DNA of 6,243 nt from Planctomycetaceae bacterium (GTDB lineage Bacteria; Planctomycetota; Planctomycetia; Pirellulales; Thermoguttaceae), in assembly GCA_031288765.1 (NCBI GenBank), contig JAITQV010000571.1, positions 1 to 6,243 on the forward strand. Direction: 5' to 3'. Positions 1 through 5,757 of this stretch are shown here, piece by piece. The notes under the pieces were generated by a model, which made no database searches, was not told where the DNA came from, and worked only from the letters and a program-made list of their open reading frames with translations. Positions within the stretch are counted from its first letter, which is position 1. Each line of letters starts with the position of its first letter. A program made the translations under genes and the position numbers.

Positions 1-131
1 AACAATATTTTTTGGAAATAAAACAACACGATTTGATGATCAATTTCCTCGCTCCCGAAGATAAATTTGAAACTTATCAACCGCAATTCCTGACGGTTTT
101 GAACTCCTTCAAATTCGACGATTCAAAATAG
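1..131 (+). CDS. 3' end of an unidentified protein gene (partial)
   Basis: A reading frame is open from the window edge (first full codon at position 3) to a TAG at 129-131, giving 42 residues. The end reads ...DLMINFLAPEDKFETYQ, then PQFLTVLNSFKFDDSK. The pattern 'xxFLAPxDKFExYxPxFxxxLxSFKF' resembles the end of PsbP-like/DUF1795-type small secreted or lipoprotein domains, where the last helix carries a phrase such as 'F..IL.SFKF'. That resemblance is from memory and rests on about 40 residues. It has the same orientation as topA and ends 196 nt before it. The dispersed repeat begins almost immediately after the stop. No function can be assigned from this fragment. Confidence 0.68.
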   Translation, partial: QYFLEIKQHDLMINFLAPEDKFETYQPQFLTVLNSFKFDDSK

Positions 132-141
132 GTAAGATTCC

Positions 142-205
142 CCGTAGCTTGCGCTTCGCTCCACCTACGGTTATGCACATCACACCCCTTGCGGGGTTAA
201 GATTC
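142..205 (+). repeat. Dispersed two-hairpin repeat, single arm (monomer copy)
   Basis: There are two hairpins in series. The first, 142-170 (29 nt), has CCGTAG pairing with CTACGG around a GCGCTTCGC-containing loop. The second, 184-197, has ACCCC-TTGC-GGGGT. A linker TTATGCACATCAC joins them and TTAAGATTC follows. Positions 168-205 match 5263-5300 perfectly in inverted orientation (38 nt). A third copy lies at 5432-5487 in the same orientation as this one. It sits just after the upstream stop codon, with no T-run after the second stem, so a terminator role is not supported. Function unknown. Confidence 0.85.
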
Positions 206-225
206 AGTATTAAATTAATACTGAA
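203..225. other. AT-rich perfect palindrome in the topA leader
   Basis: TTCAGTATTA (203-212) and TAATACTGAA (216-225) form a perfect 10-bp inverted repeat around AAT. It overlaps the last bases of the dispersed repeat and lies about 100 nt before the topA start. The two-fold symmetry and AT content suit a protein-binding operator as well as a weak hairpin. No T-run follows, so it is not a typical intrinsic terminator. The role is inference. Confidence 0.4.
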
Positions 226-263
226 AACAAAGGACTGAATAGACACAAAATTTTAACTTTCCC

Positions 264-302
264 AAAAGATTCCGCCGGAGATTATTCTGCCGGACATCTT
301 TT
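264..302 (+). other. Candidate leader hairpin before topA
   Basis: AAAAGAT (264-270) pairs with ATCTTTT (296-302). Continuing inward, TCCG (271-274) pairs with CGGA (291-294), with one bulged C at 295. This makes an 11-bp interrupted stem ending 25 nt before the topA ATG. The descending arm ends in TTTT, so it could be a weak terminator/attenuator or a 5'-UTR structure. It does not match any riboswitch class I recognise. Confidence 0.3.
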
Positions 303-327
303 AATCCTAAACCTCTGTTAATAAATT

Positions 328-3036
328 ATGGTTAGTAACACTAGTACACAGAAGAGTTTTTCGCTTGTTATCGTGGAATCGCCCGCTAAAGCAAGAACAA
401 TCGGTCGTTTTTTGGGTAATGATTATGTTGTTGAGGCGAGTATTGGTCATATTCGTGATTTGCCGAGTGTTGCCGGAGAGATACCGGAAAAATACCGCAA
501 AGAAAAATGGTCGCGGCTTGGCGTCAATGTCGATGCCAACTTCGAACCGATTTATATCGTACCGGACGAAAAACGTAAACAAATTAAGAAATTAAGCGAT
601 CTTATCAAAAATGCCAGAGATGTTTATCTCGCAACCGATGAAGACCGTGAAGGCGAAGCAATCAGCTGGCATCTTCTCGAAACGCTCAAACCGAAAATTC
701 CGGTTCACCGGCTTGTGTTCCACGAAATCACGAAAAAAGCAATTCAAGATGCGTTGGCATCGCCGCGATCTATTGACAATGATCTTGTTCAAGCTCAGGA
801 AACACGCCGGATTATTGACCGGCTTTACGGTTATGAAGTTTCGCCGTTGTTGTGGTACAAAATCCGCCCGAAACTTTCGGCGGGACGGGTTCAAAGTGTG
901 GCGGTTCGGCTGATTGTCGAAAGAGAACGGGAACGAATCGCCTTTCATTCGGCAACATATTGGGATTTGTTGGGAAATTTTGCAGTCAAAGAGAAAACGA
1001 AATCATTTCAAGCCGGACTGATTTCCGTCGGCAAACGTAAAATCCCAACCGGTAAGGATTTCAATTCCACAACCGGTAAATTGCAGAATCCTGAGGCGTG
1101 TCTGCTGCTTGACGAGAATGAGGCGAAAAATCTGGCGGCACGGCTTTTACCGTTGCCGGCGAAAGTTAAATCGGTTGAGGAAAAACCTTACACCGAACGA
1201 CCTTACGCGCCTTTTACAACCAGTACGCTTCAACAGGAAGCAAACCGGAAGTTCGGTTTTACGGCGCGGACAACCATGAGTTTGGCTCAAAGTCTTTACG
1301 AGAACGGCTACATTACTTACATGCGAACCGATTCGACCAATCTTTCCGATGAGGCGGTTCGTGCGGCGCGAAATCATGTTTTGAATCAATACGGCAAAGA
1401 TTATCTGCCGGATTCGCCGAGAATTTACAAAACCAATGTGAAAAACGCGCAGGAAGCACACGAAGCGGTTCGTCCCGCCGGAAGTTCTTTTGAGTTGCCG
1501 GAAAACCTGAAAGATAGGCTGACCAACGAACAATTCCGGCTGTACGATTTAATCTGGAAACGCACGGTAGCGTCTCAAATGTCCGATGCGCGGGGGAAAC
1601 GCAAACAGTTGATTGTGGAAATTGACGATGCTCAATTTTCCGTCAGCGGTAAAACGATTGAATTTCCCGGTTATCTTCGGGCTTATGTTGAAGGTTCCGA
1701 CGATCCCGATGCGGAACTTGCGGATCGGGAAACGCTGTTGCCGCCGGTTCGTTCCGGCGACGAATTGCAAACGCTTGCTTTGGATCCGAAATCACACACC
1801 ACAATGCCGCCGGCGCGGTATTCCGAAGCCGCGCTCACCAAAGTTTTAACCGACAAAGGAATCGGAAGACCGAGTACCTACGCATCCATTATCGAAACGA
1901 TTCTGAACCGCAATTATGTGTTCAAAAAAGGCGGTGCGCTTGTTCCGACTTGGGTGGCGTTTGCGGTTTGCCAGTTGATGGAAAAACATTTGCCCGACTT
2001 AATCAATTATGATTTTACGGCTCAGATGGAAGATCAACTTGATGCGATTAGCCGCGGCGAATTGGGACATCTTCGTTATCTGAAGGATTTTTATTTTGGT
2101 ACGGAATCGGCAGAGACCAATCCGCAAATGGGCGGTTTGAAACCGTTGCTCAACCACAAAACGGAGGAAATTAACGCGCGGGAAGTCAACACGATTTCCT
2201 TACCGCAACAAAATGCCAATGATACGGAACCGATTGTTGTGCGGATTGGCAAATTCGGACCGTTTTTGCAACAGGGCGAACGAACCGGCAATCTTCCCGA
2301 AGATTTGCCGCCGGACGAACTGACGCCGGAGAAAGCGGCGGAACTGCTCAACAACGCGCAACGCGCCGAAGAACCGCTTGGTTTTGATCCGGAATCCGGT
2401 AAACCGGTTTTTGTGAAAAGCGGTCGTTTTGGTCCGTATATTCAGCGCGGCAATTCCGATGATGAGCAAAAGCAAAATGTTTCCTTACTCAAGGGCATGA
2501 CGCCGGAAACGGTTGATCTTGAAACCGCGCTCAAATTATTGAGTTTACCGCGAAATCTCGGCAAGAATCCTGAAAACGGTGAGGATATTCTGGCGAGGGA
2601 CGGCAAATTCGGACCTTATATTGTGTGCGGCGGGGAAACGCGGTCGTTGCCGGACGGAATTTCGCCGTTGTCTATTGAACTTCAACAGGCGTTGGAAATT
2701 TTATCGCAACCGAAATTTCGCGGACGGCGCGGAACTGCCGCCAAACCGACGGAACCGCTCAAAACGTTTGGAGATTCGCCGGTTACGGGAAAGCAGGTCA
2801 AATTGCTTTCGGGGCGTTTCGGAAATTACATAACGGACGGCGAAACAAACGCCACGTTGCCGAAGGACATTACGGTTGAGGAACTGACTTTTGATCGGGC
2901 GGTTGATCTTCTTGCCGAGCGTGCGGCGAAAGGTCCGGCTCCCAAACGTCGTGTTACACGAAAGAAATCCGTAAAGAAAACCTCGAAGAAAACCGTTAAA
3001 AAAACCGCTGAAAAATCCGCAAAGAAAAAAAGATAA
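328..3036 (+). CDS. topA: DNA topoisomerase I (type IA, omega protein)
   Basis: This enzyme relaxes negatively supercoiled DNA by cutting one strand through a 5'-phosphotyrosine, passing the other strand and resealing. The 902 residues show a TOPRIM domain (about 11-150) with VESPAKA and its acidic E17, and the metal-binding DEDRE motif with D104, D106 and E108. SAGRVQS is at 184-190. The active-site motif YITYMRTDS places the catalytic tyrosine at Y331 with R333 beside it. HEAVRP contains H378, and GIGRPSTYA starts at 511. The C-terminus lacks the tetracysteine zinc fingers of E. coli TopA. Instead it has four GKFGPY-type repeats beginning at about 641, 699, 759 and 829, the topoisomerase C-terminal repeat form. 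A 30-residue tail (873-902) has 17 Lys/Arg in KKxxKK-like spacing. The ATG is preceded by an AT-rich leader without a Shine-Dalgarno. It is chosen because VESPAKA lies at the usual distance from the start. Likely monocistronic or first in its unit. Confidence 0.98.
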   Translation: MVSNTSTQKSFSLVIVESPAKARTIGRFLGNDYVVEASIGHIRDLPSVAGEIPEKYRKEKWSRLGVNVDANFEPIYIVPDEKRKQIKKLSDLIKNARDVYLATDEDREGEAISWHLLETLKPKIPVHRLVFHEITKKAIQDALASPRSIDNDLVQAQETRRIIDRLYGYEVSPLLWYKIRPKLSAGRVQSVAVRLIVERERERIAFHSATYWDLLGNFAVKEKTKSFQAGLISVGKRKIPTGKDFNSTTGKLQNPEACLLLDENEAKNLAARLLPLPAKVKSVEEKPYTERPYAPFTTSTLQQEANRKFGFTARTTMSLAQSLYENGYITYMRTDSTNLSDEAVRAARNHVLNQYGKDYLPDSPRIYKTNVKNAQEAHEAVRPAGSSFELPENLKDRLTNEQFRLYDLIWKRTVASQMSDARGKRKQLIVEIDDAQFSVSGKTIEFPGYLRAYVEGSDDPDAELADRETLLPPVRSGDELQTLALDPKSHTTMPPARYSEAALTKVLTDKGIGRPSTYASIIETILNRNYVFKKGGALVPTWVAFAVCQLMEKHLPDLINYDFTAQMEDQLDAISRGELGHLRYLKDFYFGTESAETNPQMGGLKPLLNHKTEEINAREVNTISLPQQNANDTEPIVVRIGKFGPFLQQGERTGNLPEDLPPDELTPEKAAELLNNAQRAEEPLGFDPESGKPVFVKSGRFGPYIQRGNSDDEQKQNVSLLKGMTPETVDLETALKLLSLPRNLGKNPENGEDILARDGKFGPYIVCGGETRSLPDGISPLSIELQQALEILSQPKFRGRRGTAAKPTEPLKTFGDSPVTGKQVKLLSGRFGNYITDGETNATLPKDITVEELTFDRAVDLLAERAAKGPAPKRRVTRKKSVKKTSKKTVKKTAEKSAKKKR

Positions 3037-3056
3037 CTTTTTCAAAATGCAGGCAA

Positions 3057-3086
3057 TCAAAAGATAAGCGGTCAAAAGATAGGCGA
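3057..3086 (+). repeat. Two-copy 15-nt tandem repeat
   Basis: TCAAAAGATAAGCGG (3057-3071) is followed directly by TCAAAAGATAGGCGA (3072-3086), with 13 of 15 bases identical. The second unit runs into the REP-like hairpin at 3083. A related string, CAAAAGGTAGGCGA, precedes the second hairpin copy at 3595-3608. The unit therefore appears to be the 5' flank of the repeat, partly duplicated here. Confidence 0.65.
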
Positions 3087-3105
3087 TGCTTCGCCGAAGC
3101 ATCGC
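3083..3105 (+). repeat. REP-like hairpin, copy 1
   Basis: A perfect palindrome: 11-nt arms GCGATGCTTCG and CGAAGCATCGC around a single C. It is identical to 3605-3627. The tetranucleotide just before it is ATAG, where copies 2 and 3 have GTAG. A T-run (GATATTTTTT) begins about 8 nt downstream, so this copy could also end topA transcription, though the gap is long for an intrinsic terminator. It also contains an ATG (3086) that opens a spurious upstream extension of the next gene. Confidence 0.85.
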
Positions 3106-3108
3106 ATC

Positions 3109-3136
3109 ACGATATTTTTTGATTTTTCCAAACAAT
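3109..3136 (+). repeat. Fragment of the foldback-element arm
   Basis: ACGATATTTT, then a GATTTTTCCAAACAA-like string, follows REP-like copy 1. The same pair of phrases follows copy 2 at 3652-3688. A close match also occurs in the arms of the 246-bp foldback element (5765-5807). Compared with copy 2, the intervening TGTGTTAGCC stretch and a few bases are missing, suggesting a deleted version. It lies in the leader of the small membrane-protein gene. Confidence 0.55.
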
Positions 3137-3142
3137 GTTTTT

Positions 3143-3147
3143 AAGGA
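3143..3147 (+). promoter_or_regulatory. Ribosome binding site of the small membrane protein
   Basis: AAGGA lies 7 nt before the ATG at 3155, ideal Shine-Dalgarno spacing. It decides the start at 3155 over the in-frame ATG at 3086, which is inside the repeat. It also sets this gene apart from topA and the MATE gene, which have poor or no Shine-Dalgarno sites. Confidence 0.7.
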
Positions 3148-3154
3148 CTATAAT

Positions 3155-3604
3155 ATGGAAGATGAAAAAAATATATCCCTTGTAGCAAAACCAAAAATTC
3201 CATACTTATCATTCGTGGCACTTTATTCGATTGGATTACTGTTTTGGTGTGTTGTACCAATTCATTCCTTTTTTGTATCTTATATGACACCAGTTTGTCA
3301 TTTTGGATTGACAAAGGTTATTCAGAAAAATATTCATGTTATAGAATATAAAAATGAGTTCTATCATCTTTCTAACGGGACACGCGTACCATGCAGTTTT
3401 TTCATTTGGTTTTTTCAAATGATGCTGGAATTACCTATATTGGGAGCAATTCTTAACGGTTATGTTTATGGTTTAAAAAAAATTTTAGGATTTGATTTTT
3501 TTAAAGTAATTGAACAATACAATAGTGATTGTGAAGAATGGAAAAAGTTGGTAAAAGCGAAAGAATTGGAGTGGTTAATAAACGGTGTGGACGGCAAAAG
3601 GTAG
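3155..3604 (+). CDS. Small two-helix membrane protein, unknown function
   Basis: The 149-residue protein matches no family I recognise. It begins MEDEKNISLVAKPKIPYLSF. A strongly hydrophobic segment spans about 18-44 and a second about 81-107 (aromatic-rich, FFIWFFQMMLELPILG). Between them is a polar stretch with YKNEFYHLSNGTRVPC. The C-terminus is charged, with DCEEWKKLVKAKELEW. Two membrane spans with both termini on the same side is the simplest topology; no signal-peptidase site is evident. Hand counting gives about 31% G+C over 3181-3600, clearly below topA and the MATE gene. With a good Shine-Dalgarno and direct repeats on both sides, this suggests acquisition from elsewhere. The last codons and the TAG (3602-3604) lie in the flanking repeat, so the native C-terminus may have been longer. 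Coding status is likely because of the start signals and coherent hydrophobic pattern. Confidence 0.72.
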   Translation: MEDEKNISLVAKPKIPYLSFVALYSIGLLFWCVVPIHSFFVSYMTPVCHFGLTKVIQKNIHVIEYKNEFYHLSNGTRVPCSFFIWFFQMMLELPILGAILNGYVYGLKKILGFDFFKVIEQYNSDCEEWKKLVKAKELEWLINGVDGKR

Positions 3605-3643
3605 GCGATGCTTCGCCGAAGCATCGCATCTGTGTTAGCCAGC
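3601..3643 (+). repeat. REP-like hairpin, copy 2, with GTAG foot
   Basis: GTAG (3601-3604) is followed immediately by the 23-nt palindrome 3605-3627, identical to copy 1. A degraded second stem region, TCTGTGTTAGCCAGC (3629-3643), corresponds to GTCAGCGTTAGCCGAC of copy 3. The repeat supplies the stop codon of the upstream gene. It also contains an ATG (3608) that, read through, would add 36 residues to the MATE protein. The 5' GTAG plus hairpin matches the known layout of REP elements. Confidence 0.85.
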
Positions 3644-3688
3644 CAACCAATACGATATTTTCAATCTGATTTTCCAAACCAAAACAAG
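3643..3688 (+). repeat. Fragment of the foldback-element arm upstream of the MATE gene
   Basis: CCAACCAATACGATATTTTC, then an AATCTGATTTTCCAAACC-like string and AAAACAA, aligns along its length with the left arm of the 246-bp foldback element (5765-5807) with a few substitutions and small gaps. It therefore looks like a single arm, or remnant, of that element fused behind a REP-like hairpin. It lies in the 5' region of the MATE gene, ending 27 nt before its ATG. Confidence 0.6.
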
Positions 3689-3715
3689 TTCAGACAGGTT
3701 TTACATTTAGGCTTT

Positions 3716-5068
3716 ATGATCAAAGACCTCACACAAGGCAGTCCGGCAAAATTAATTATTCTTTTTACTATTCCTTTGCTTATCGGGAATCTTTTCCAGC
3801 AGTTTTACAATATTGCGGACACCTTTATTGTGGGTCGGACAATTGGTATGAATGCGTTGGCGGCGGTTGGTTGTACGGGTTGTTTGATGTTTTTGATTCT
3901 TGGATATATTGTCGGTTTTACATCCGGTACGGCAATTATTACGGCTCAACGGTTTGGAGCGGGAGACATGGCGGGGGTGCGCCGGAGTTTTGCGGTCAAT
4001 CTTATTCTTGGGGCGTTTATGGCAACAGTTCTGACAATTATCGGAGTGATGTTTGCTCGTCCTTTGTTGAGTTTGATGCAGACACCGCCGGAAATTTTTG
4101 AAGACGCCTATCAATTTATCAGTATCATATTTTACGGTTTGGCAACTTCCATGCTGTTCAATGTATTGTCGAACAGTTTACGTGCTGTCGGCAATAGTCA
4201 AGCGCCGCTTTGGTTTCTAATCATTTCCAGTGTTTTGAACATTATACTTGTATATTGTTTTATTTGCGGGTTGAAAATGGGGGTGGAGGGGGCGGCGTTG
4301 GCGACGGTGTCGGCGCAACTTGTTTCCGGTTTACTTTGTTTGCCGTATATTTTGAAACGGGGTTCTGTTTTTCAATTGACAAAAAAGGATTGGCAATTTG
4401 ATAGCCGTGAATTATGGGAACATCTTCAAATCGGATTACCGATGGGGTTTCAGCTTTCGATTATTGCGATTGGGGTTGTTGTTCTTCAATTTGCGTTGAA
4501 CAAGCTTGGGGCGGTTCCGGTGGCGGCGTTTACTGCGGCGCAACGTATTGATATGGTTGCGGTGTTGCCGCTCATGTCGTTTGGGATAACGATGGCGACA
4601 TTCACGGCTCAAAATTACGGGGCGCGGAAAATCGGGCGCATTCGTAACGGCGTGTTTCAATGTGTGGTCATGTCTGTTTCGTATAGTATTTTGATTGGGT
4701 TGATTTTGATTTTTTACGGCGATTCTTTTTCGGAGATTTTTATTACGGCAAATCCGAACGCTGTGGCGTTATCGCACAAATATTTAACCGTCAACGGGAG
4801 TATGTATTTTATTTTATCGCTTTTGTTTATTTTCCGATATTCGCTTCAGGGATTGGGCAAAAACACGATTCCGATGCTTACCGGAATAATAGAACTGGTA
4901 ATGCGTATATTTGCGGCGTTGATATTAACGCGTTATTGGGGATATTTGGGGGCGTGTATTGCGAACCCCTTAGCGTGGTTTGGGGCGTGTGTTCCGCTTG
5001 TGGTTGCTTTTATTATTTCGATAAGGCAATTAACAAACGACGCCGCATTCCAAATAAAAAACGATTGA
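3716..5068 (+). CDS. MATE-family multidrug/toxin exporter
   Basis: A 450-residue inner-membrane protein of the usual MATE length, predicted to have 12 helices in two homologous halves. These transporters export cationic drugs or metabolites in exchange for Na+ or H+. The N-terminal half opens with PLLIGNLFQQFYNIADTFIV; D35 matches the conserved TM1 aspartate of the N-lobe. It continues GFTSGTAIITAQRFGAGD. The second half repeats the pattern with FTAAQRIDM and FTAQNYGARKIGR. The general MATE/MepA-DinF-like style is clear, but substrate and exact subfamily are not. The chosen start gives MIKDLTQGSP, the standard MATE opening. The in-frame ATG at 3608 lies inside the REP-like hairpin and would add 36 residues beginning MLRRSIAS, a repeat artefact. 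Only weak ribosome-binding sequence (TAGG) precedes 3716. No neighbour suggests a dedicated substrate or regulator. Confidence 0.93.
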   Translation: MIKDLTQGSPAKLIILFTIPLLIGNLFQQFYNIADTFIVGRTIGMNALAAVGCTGCLMFLILGYIVGFTSGTAIITAQRFGAGDMAGVRRSFAVNLILGAFMATVLTIIGVMFARPLLSLMQTPPEIFEDAYQFISIIFYGLATSMLFNVLSNSLRAVGNSQAPLWFLIISSVLNIILVYCFICGLKMGVEGAALATVSAQLVSGLLCLPYILKRGSVFQLTKKDWQFDSRELWEHLQIGLPMGFQLSIIAIGVVVLQFALNKLGAVPVAAFTAAQRIDMVAVLPLMSFGITMATFTAQNYGARKIGRIRNGVFQCVVMSVSYSILIGLILIFYGDSFSEIFITANPNAVALSHKYLTVNGSMYFILSLLFIFRYSLQGLGKNTIPMLTGIIELVMRIFAALILTRYWGYLGACIANPLAWFGACVPLVVAFIISIRQLTNDAAFQIKND

Positions 5069-5100
5069 TAACAAGTTATTTTTCGTATCTATTCAGTCAG

Positions 5101-5143
5101 GTAGGCAACATTTCGCCGAAACGTTGCGTCAGCGTTAGCCGAC
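5101..5143 (+). repeat. REP-like hairpin, copy 3, plus second stem
   Basis: GTAG (5101-5104) precedes a 23-nt stem-loop (5105-5127): GCAACATTT against AAACGTTGC with one A-C mismatch, centre TTCGCCGAA. A second stem follows at 5128-5143: GTCAGC-GTTA-GCCGAC. It lies 32 nt after the MATE stop. Relative to copies 1 and 2, the outer stem pairs have changed on both sides, keeping the fold. Confidence 0.85.
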
Positions 5144-5151
5144 CTTCATAT

Positions 5152-5184
5152 AATGTTGGTAGGGGCGAAAAATCTTTCGCCCCT
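5152..5184 (+). repeat. ATGTTGGTAG-led perfect hairpin
   Basis: ATGTTGGTAG (5152-5161) leads into AGGGGCGAAA-AATC-TTTCGCCCCT (5161-5184), a perfect 10-bp stem with a 4-nt loop. It is the strongest simple stem in the window. It lacks a T-run on either side, so it is not a canonical intrinsic terminator, though it could protect the 3' end of the MATE mRNA. The ATGTTGGTAG string recurs at 6056, 6108 and, inverted, 6230-6239. GTAG again sits at the foot of the hairpin. Confidence 0.75.
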
Positions 5185-5197
5185 ATCGCAAGACAAC

Positions 5198-5236
5198 GCA
5201 ACCCCTCGCCGAACGGTTGCGTCGGCATTAGCCGAC
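5198..5236 (+). repeat. REP-like hairpin, copy 4, plus second stem
   Basis: The 23-nt unit 5198-5220 pairs GCAACC with GGTTGC around a CTCGCCGAAC-like centre. It is followed by a perfect stem GTCGGC-ATTA-GCCGAC (5221-5236). It has the same orientation and spacing as copy 3, but the GTAG foot is not kept (ACAAC precedes it). Confidence 0.78.
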
Positions 5237-5262
5237 AAATTTTTGTTTTCACACGGCAATCG

Positions 5263-5493
5263 GAATCTTAACCCCGCAAGGGGTGTGATGTGCATAACCG
5301 GCGGTGAAGCGTAGCGCACCCGCCGGATCCCGCCCCCCCAACCACACAAAGCCCCGCACGGGGCGAGATTATCAACCGACACAATAATAATCTCGCCCTT
5401 GCAGGGCTTTGTGTTGTTGGGGGGTGTTGATCCGTAGGTTGCGCTTCGCTCCACCTACGGTTATGCACATCTCGTCCCTTGCGGGACTTTAAG
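5263..5493. repeat. Composite ~230-bp imperfect palindrome (inverted dimer of the dispersed repeat)
   Basis: The left arm (5263/5268-5372) and right arm (5387-5492) are imperfect reverse complements along their whole length, separated by a 14-nt loop (5373-5386). Each arm contains, from the outside in: the small GNRA-type hairpin (5271-5284; 5474-5487), the linker with TGTGCATAA, the 29-nt hairpin (5298-5326; 5432-5460), a C-run/G-run, and a CACAAAGCCC stem. The outer part of each arm is the repeat found singly at 142-205. The 29-nt stems differ by paired changes: CCGTAG/CTACGG on the right, CCGGCG/CGCCGG on the left. Layout resembles a BIME (paired, inverted REP units). Function unknown. Confidence 0.85.
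5334..5424. repeat. Core inverted repeat of the composite palindrome
   Basis: Left 5334-5372 and right 5387-5424 match as reverse complements with only a few differences and one extra base. They run from a C6/G6 block through CACAAAGCCC and GGGCGAGATTAT. Each arm also contains its own mini-hairpin (CCCC-GCAC-GGGG at 5352-5363; CCCT-TGC-AGGG at 5396-5406), so the DNA or RNA could fold as one long stem or as a branched structure. This core is absent from the single-arm copy upstream of topA. Confidence 0.8.
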
Positions 5494-5532
5494 GCAATTG
5501 CTCGGCGAACGGTTGCGTCGGTGTTCGCCGAC
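5494..5532 (+). repeat. REP-like hairpin, copy 5, plus second stem
   Basis: The 23-nt unit 5494-5516 pairs GCAATT with GGTTGC through two G-T wobbles, centre CTCGGCGAAC. It is followed by GTCGGTGTTCGCCGAC (5517-5532). It abuts the right end of the composite palindrome. The foot is TAAG rather than GTAG, and it is the most diverged copy. Confidence 0.7.
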
Positions 5533-5540
5533 TTGTCCTA

Positions 5541-5621
5541 CGCCCTGCAAGGGCGGTATAAGCCAGCCCGCCGCAACGCGGCGGGTTAAGATGCCCCTAA
5601 ACGATTTCGCCCTGAAAGGGC
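5541..5621. repeat. Cluster of three short GC-rich hairpins
   Basis: There are three consecutive stems. The first, 5541-5555, is CGCCCT-GCA-AGGGCG. The second, 5567-5585, is CCCGCCGC-AAC-GCGGCGGG, followed by TTAAGAT as in the repeat at 197-203. The third, 5609-5621, is GCCCT-GAA-AGGGC. They share the CCC...GGG pattern of the other repeats in this region. No open frame or T-run is associated with them. Confidence 0.7.
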
Positions 5622-5660
5622 AACATATTAGTGGATAGATTATAGTTAATAGTGTCGCAA

Positions 5661-5710
5661 GCGGATTTAAGACGTGTCCGCAGATGACGCAGATTTTTAC
5701 AGATACAGAT
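5661..5710. repeat. Short stem followed by CAGAT reiterations
   Basis: GCGGA (5661-5665) pairs with TCCGC (5677-5681). From there CAGAT occurs four times (5681, 5690, 5700, 5706) within GACGCAGATTTTTACAGAT-like sequence. Spacing is irregular (9, 10, 6), so this is a degenerate reiteration rather than a clean tandem array. No function proposed. Confidence 0.4.
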
Positions 5711-5757
5711 TTGTCAGTAATATTTCAGCGGAATTTGCCCAAACGTAACGTATGGTA

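Noticed and set aside
133..205. TAAGATTC at 133-140 and 198-205 as an 8-bp target-site duplication around an insertion
   Set aside because: The right-hand TAAGATTC is also present in the inverted copy at 5263-5270, so it belongs to the repeat itself and is not duplicated target.
3149..3154. Perfect TATAAT as a -10 promoter box for the small membrane-protein gene
   Set aside because: It touches the ATG at 3155, so transcription would begin inside the gene, and no -35 element lies at about 17-nt spacing (TTGATT is 24 nt away). The AAGGA site also implies a leader.
3086..3154. Start of the small membrane protein at 3086
   Set aside because: The ATG is within the repeat hairpin, and the intervening 23 codons are repeat-derived. 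A correctly spaced Shine-Dalgarno supports 3155.
5161..5184. Intrinsic terminator of the MATE gene
   Set aside because: The stem is excellent, but neither strand has a T-run after it. It is better described as a member of the ATGTTGGTAG repeat family.
5146..5468. Minus-strand open frames of 102 and 66 codons
   Set aside because: They lie across the composite palindrome and neighbouring hairpins, and their peptide content is just translated repeats with no domain pattern.
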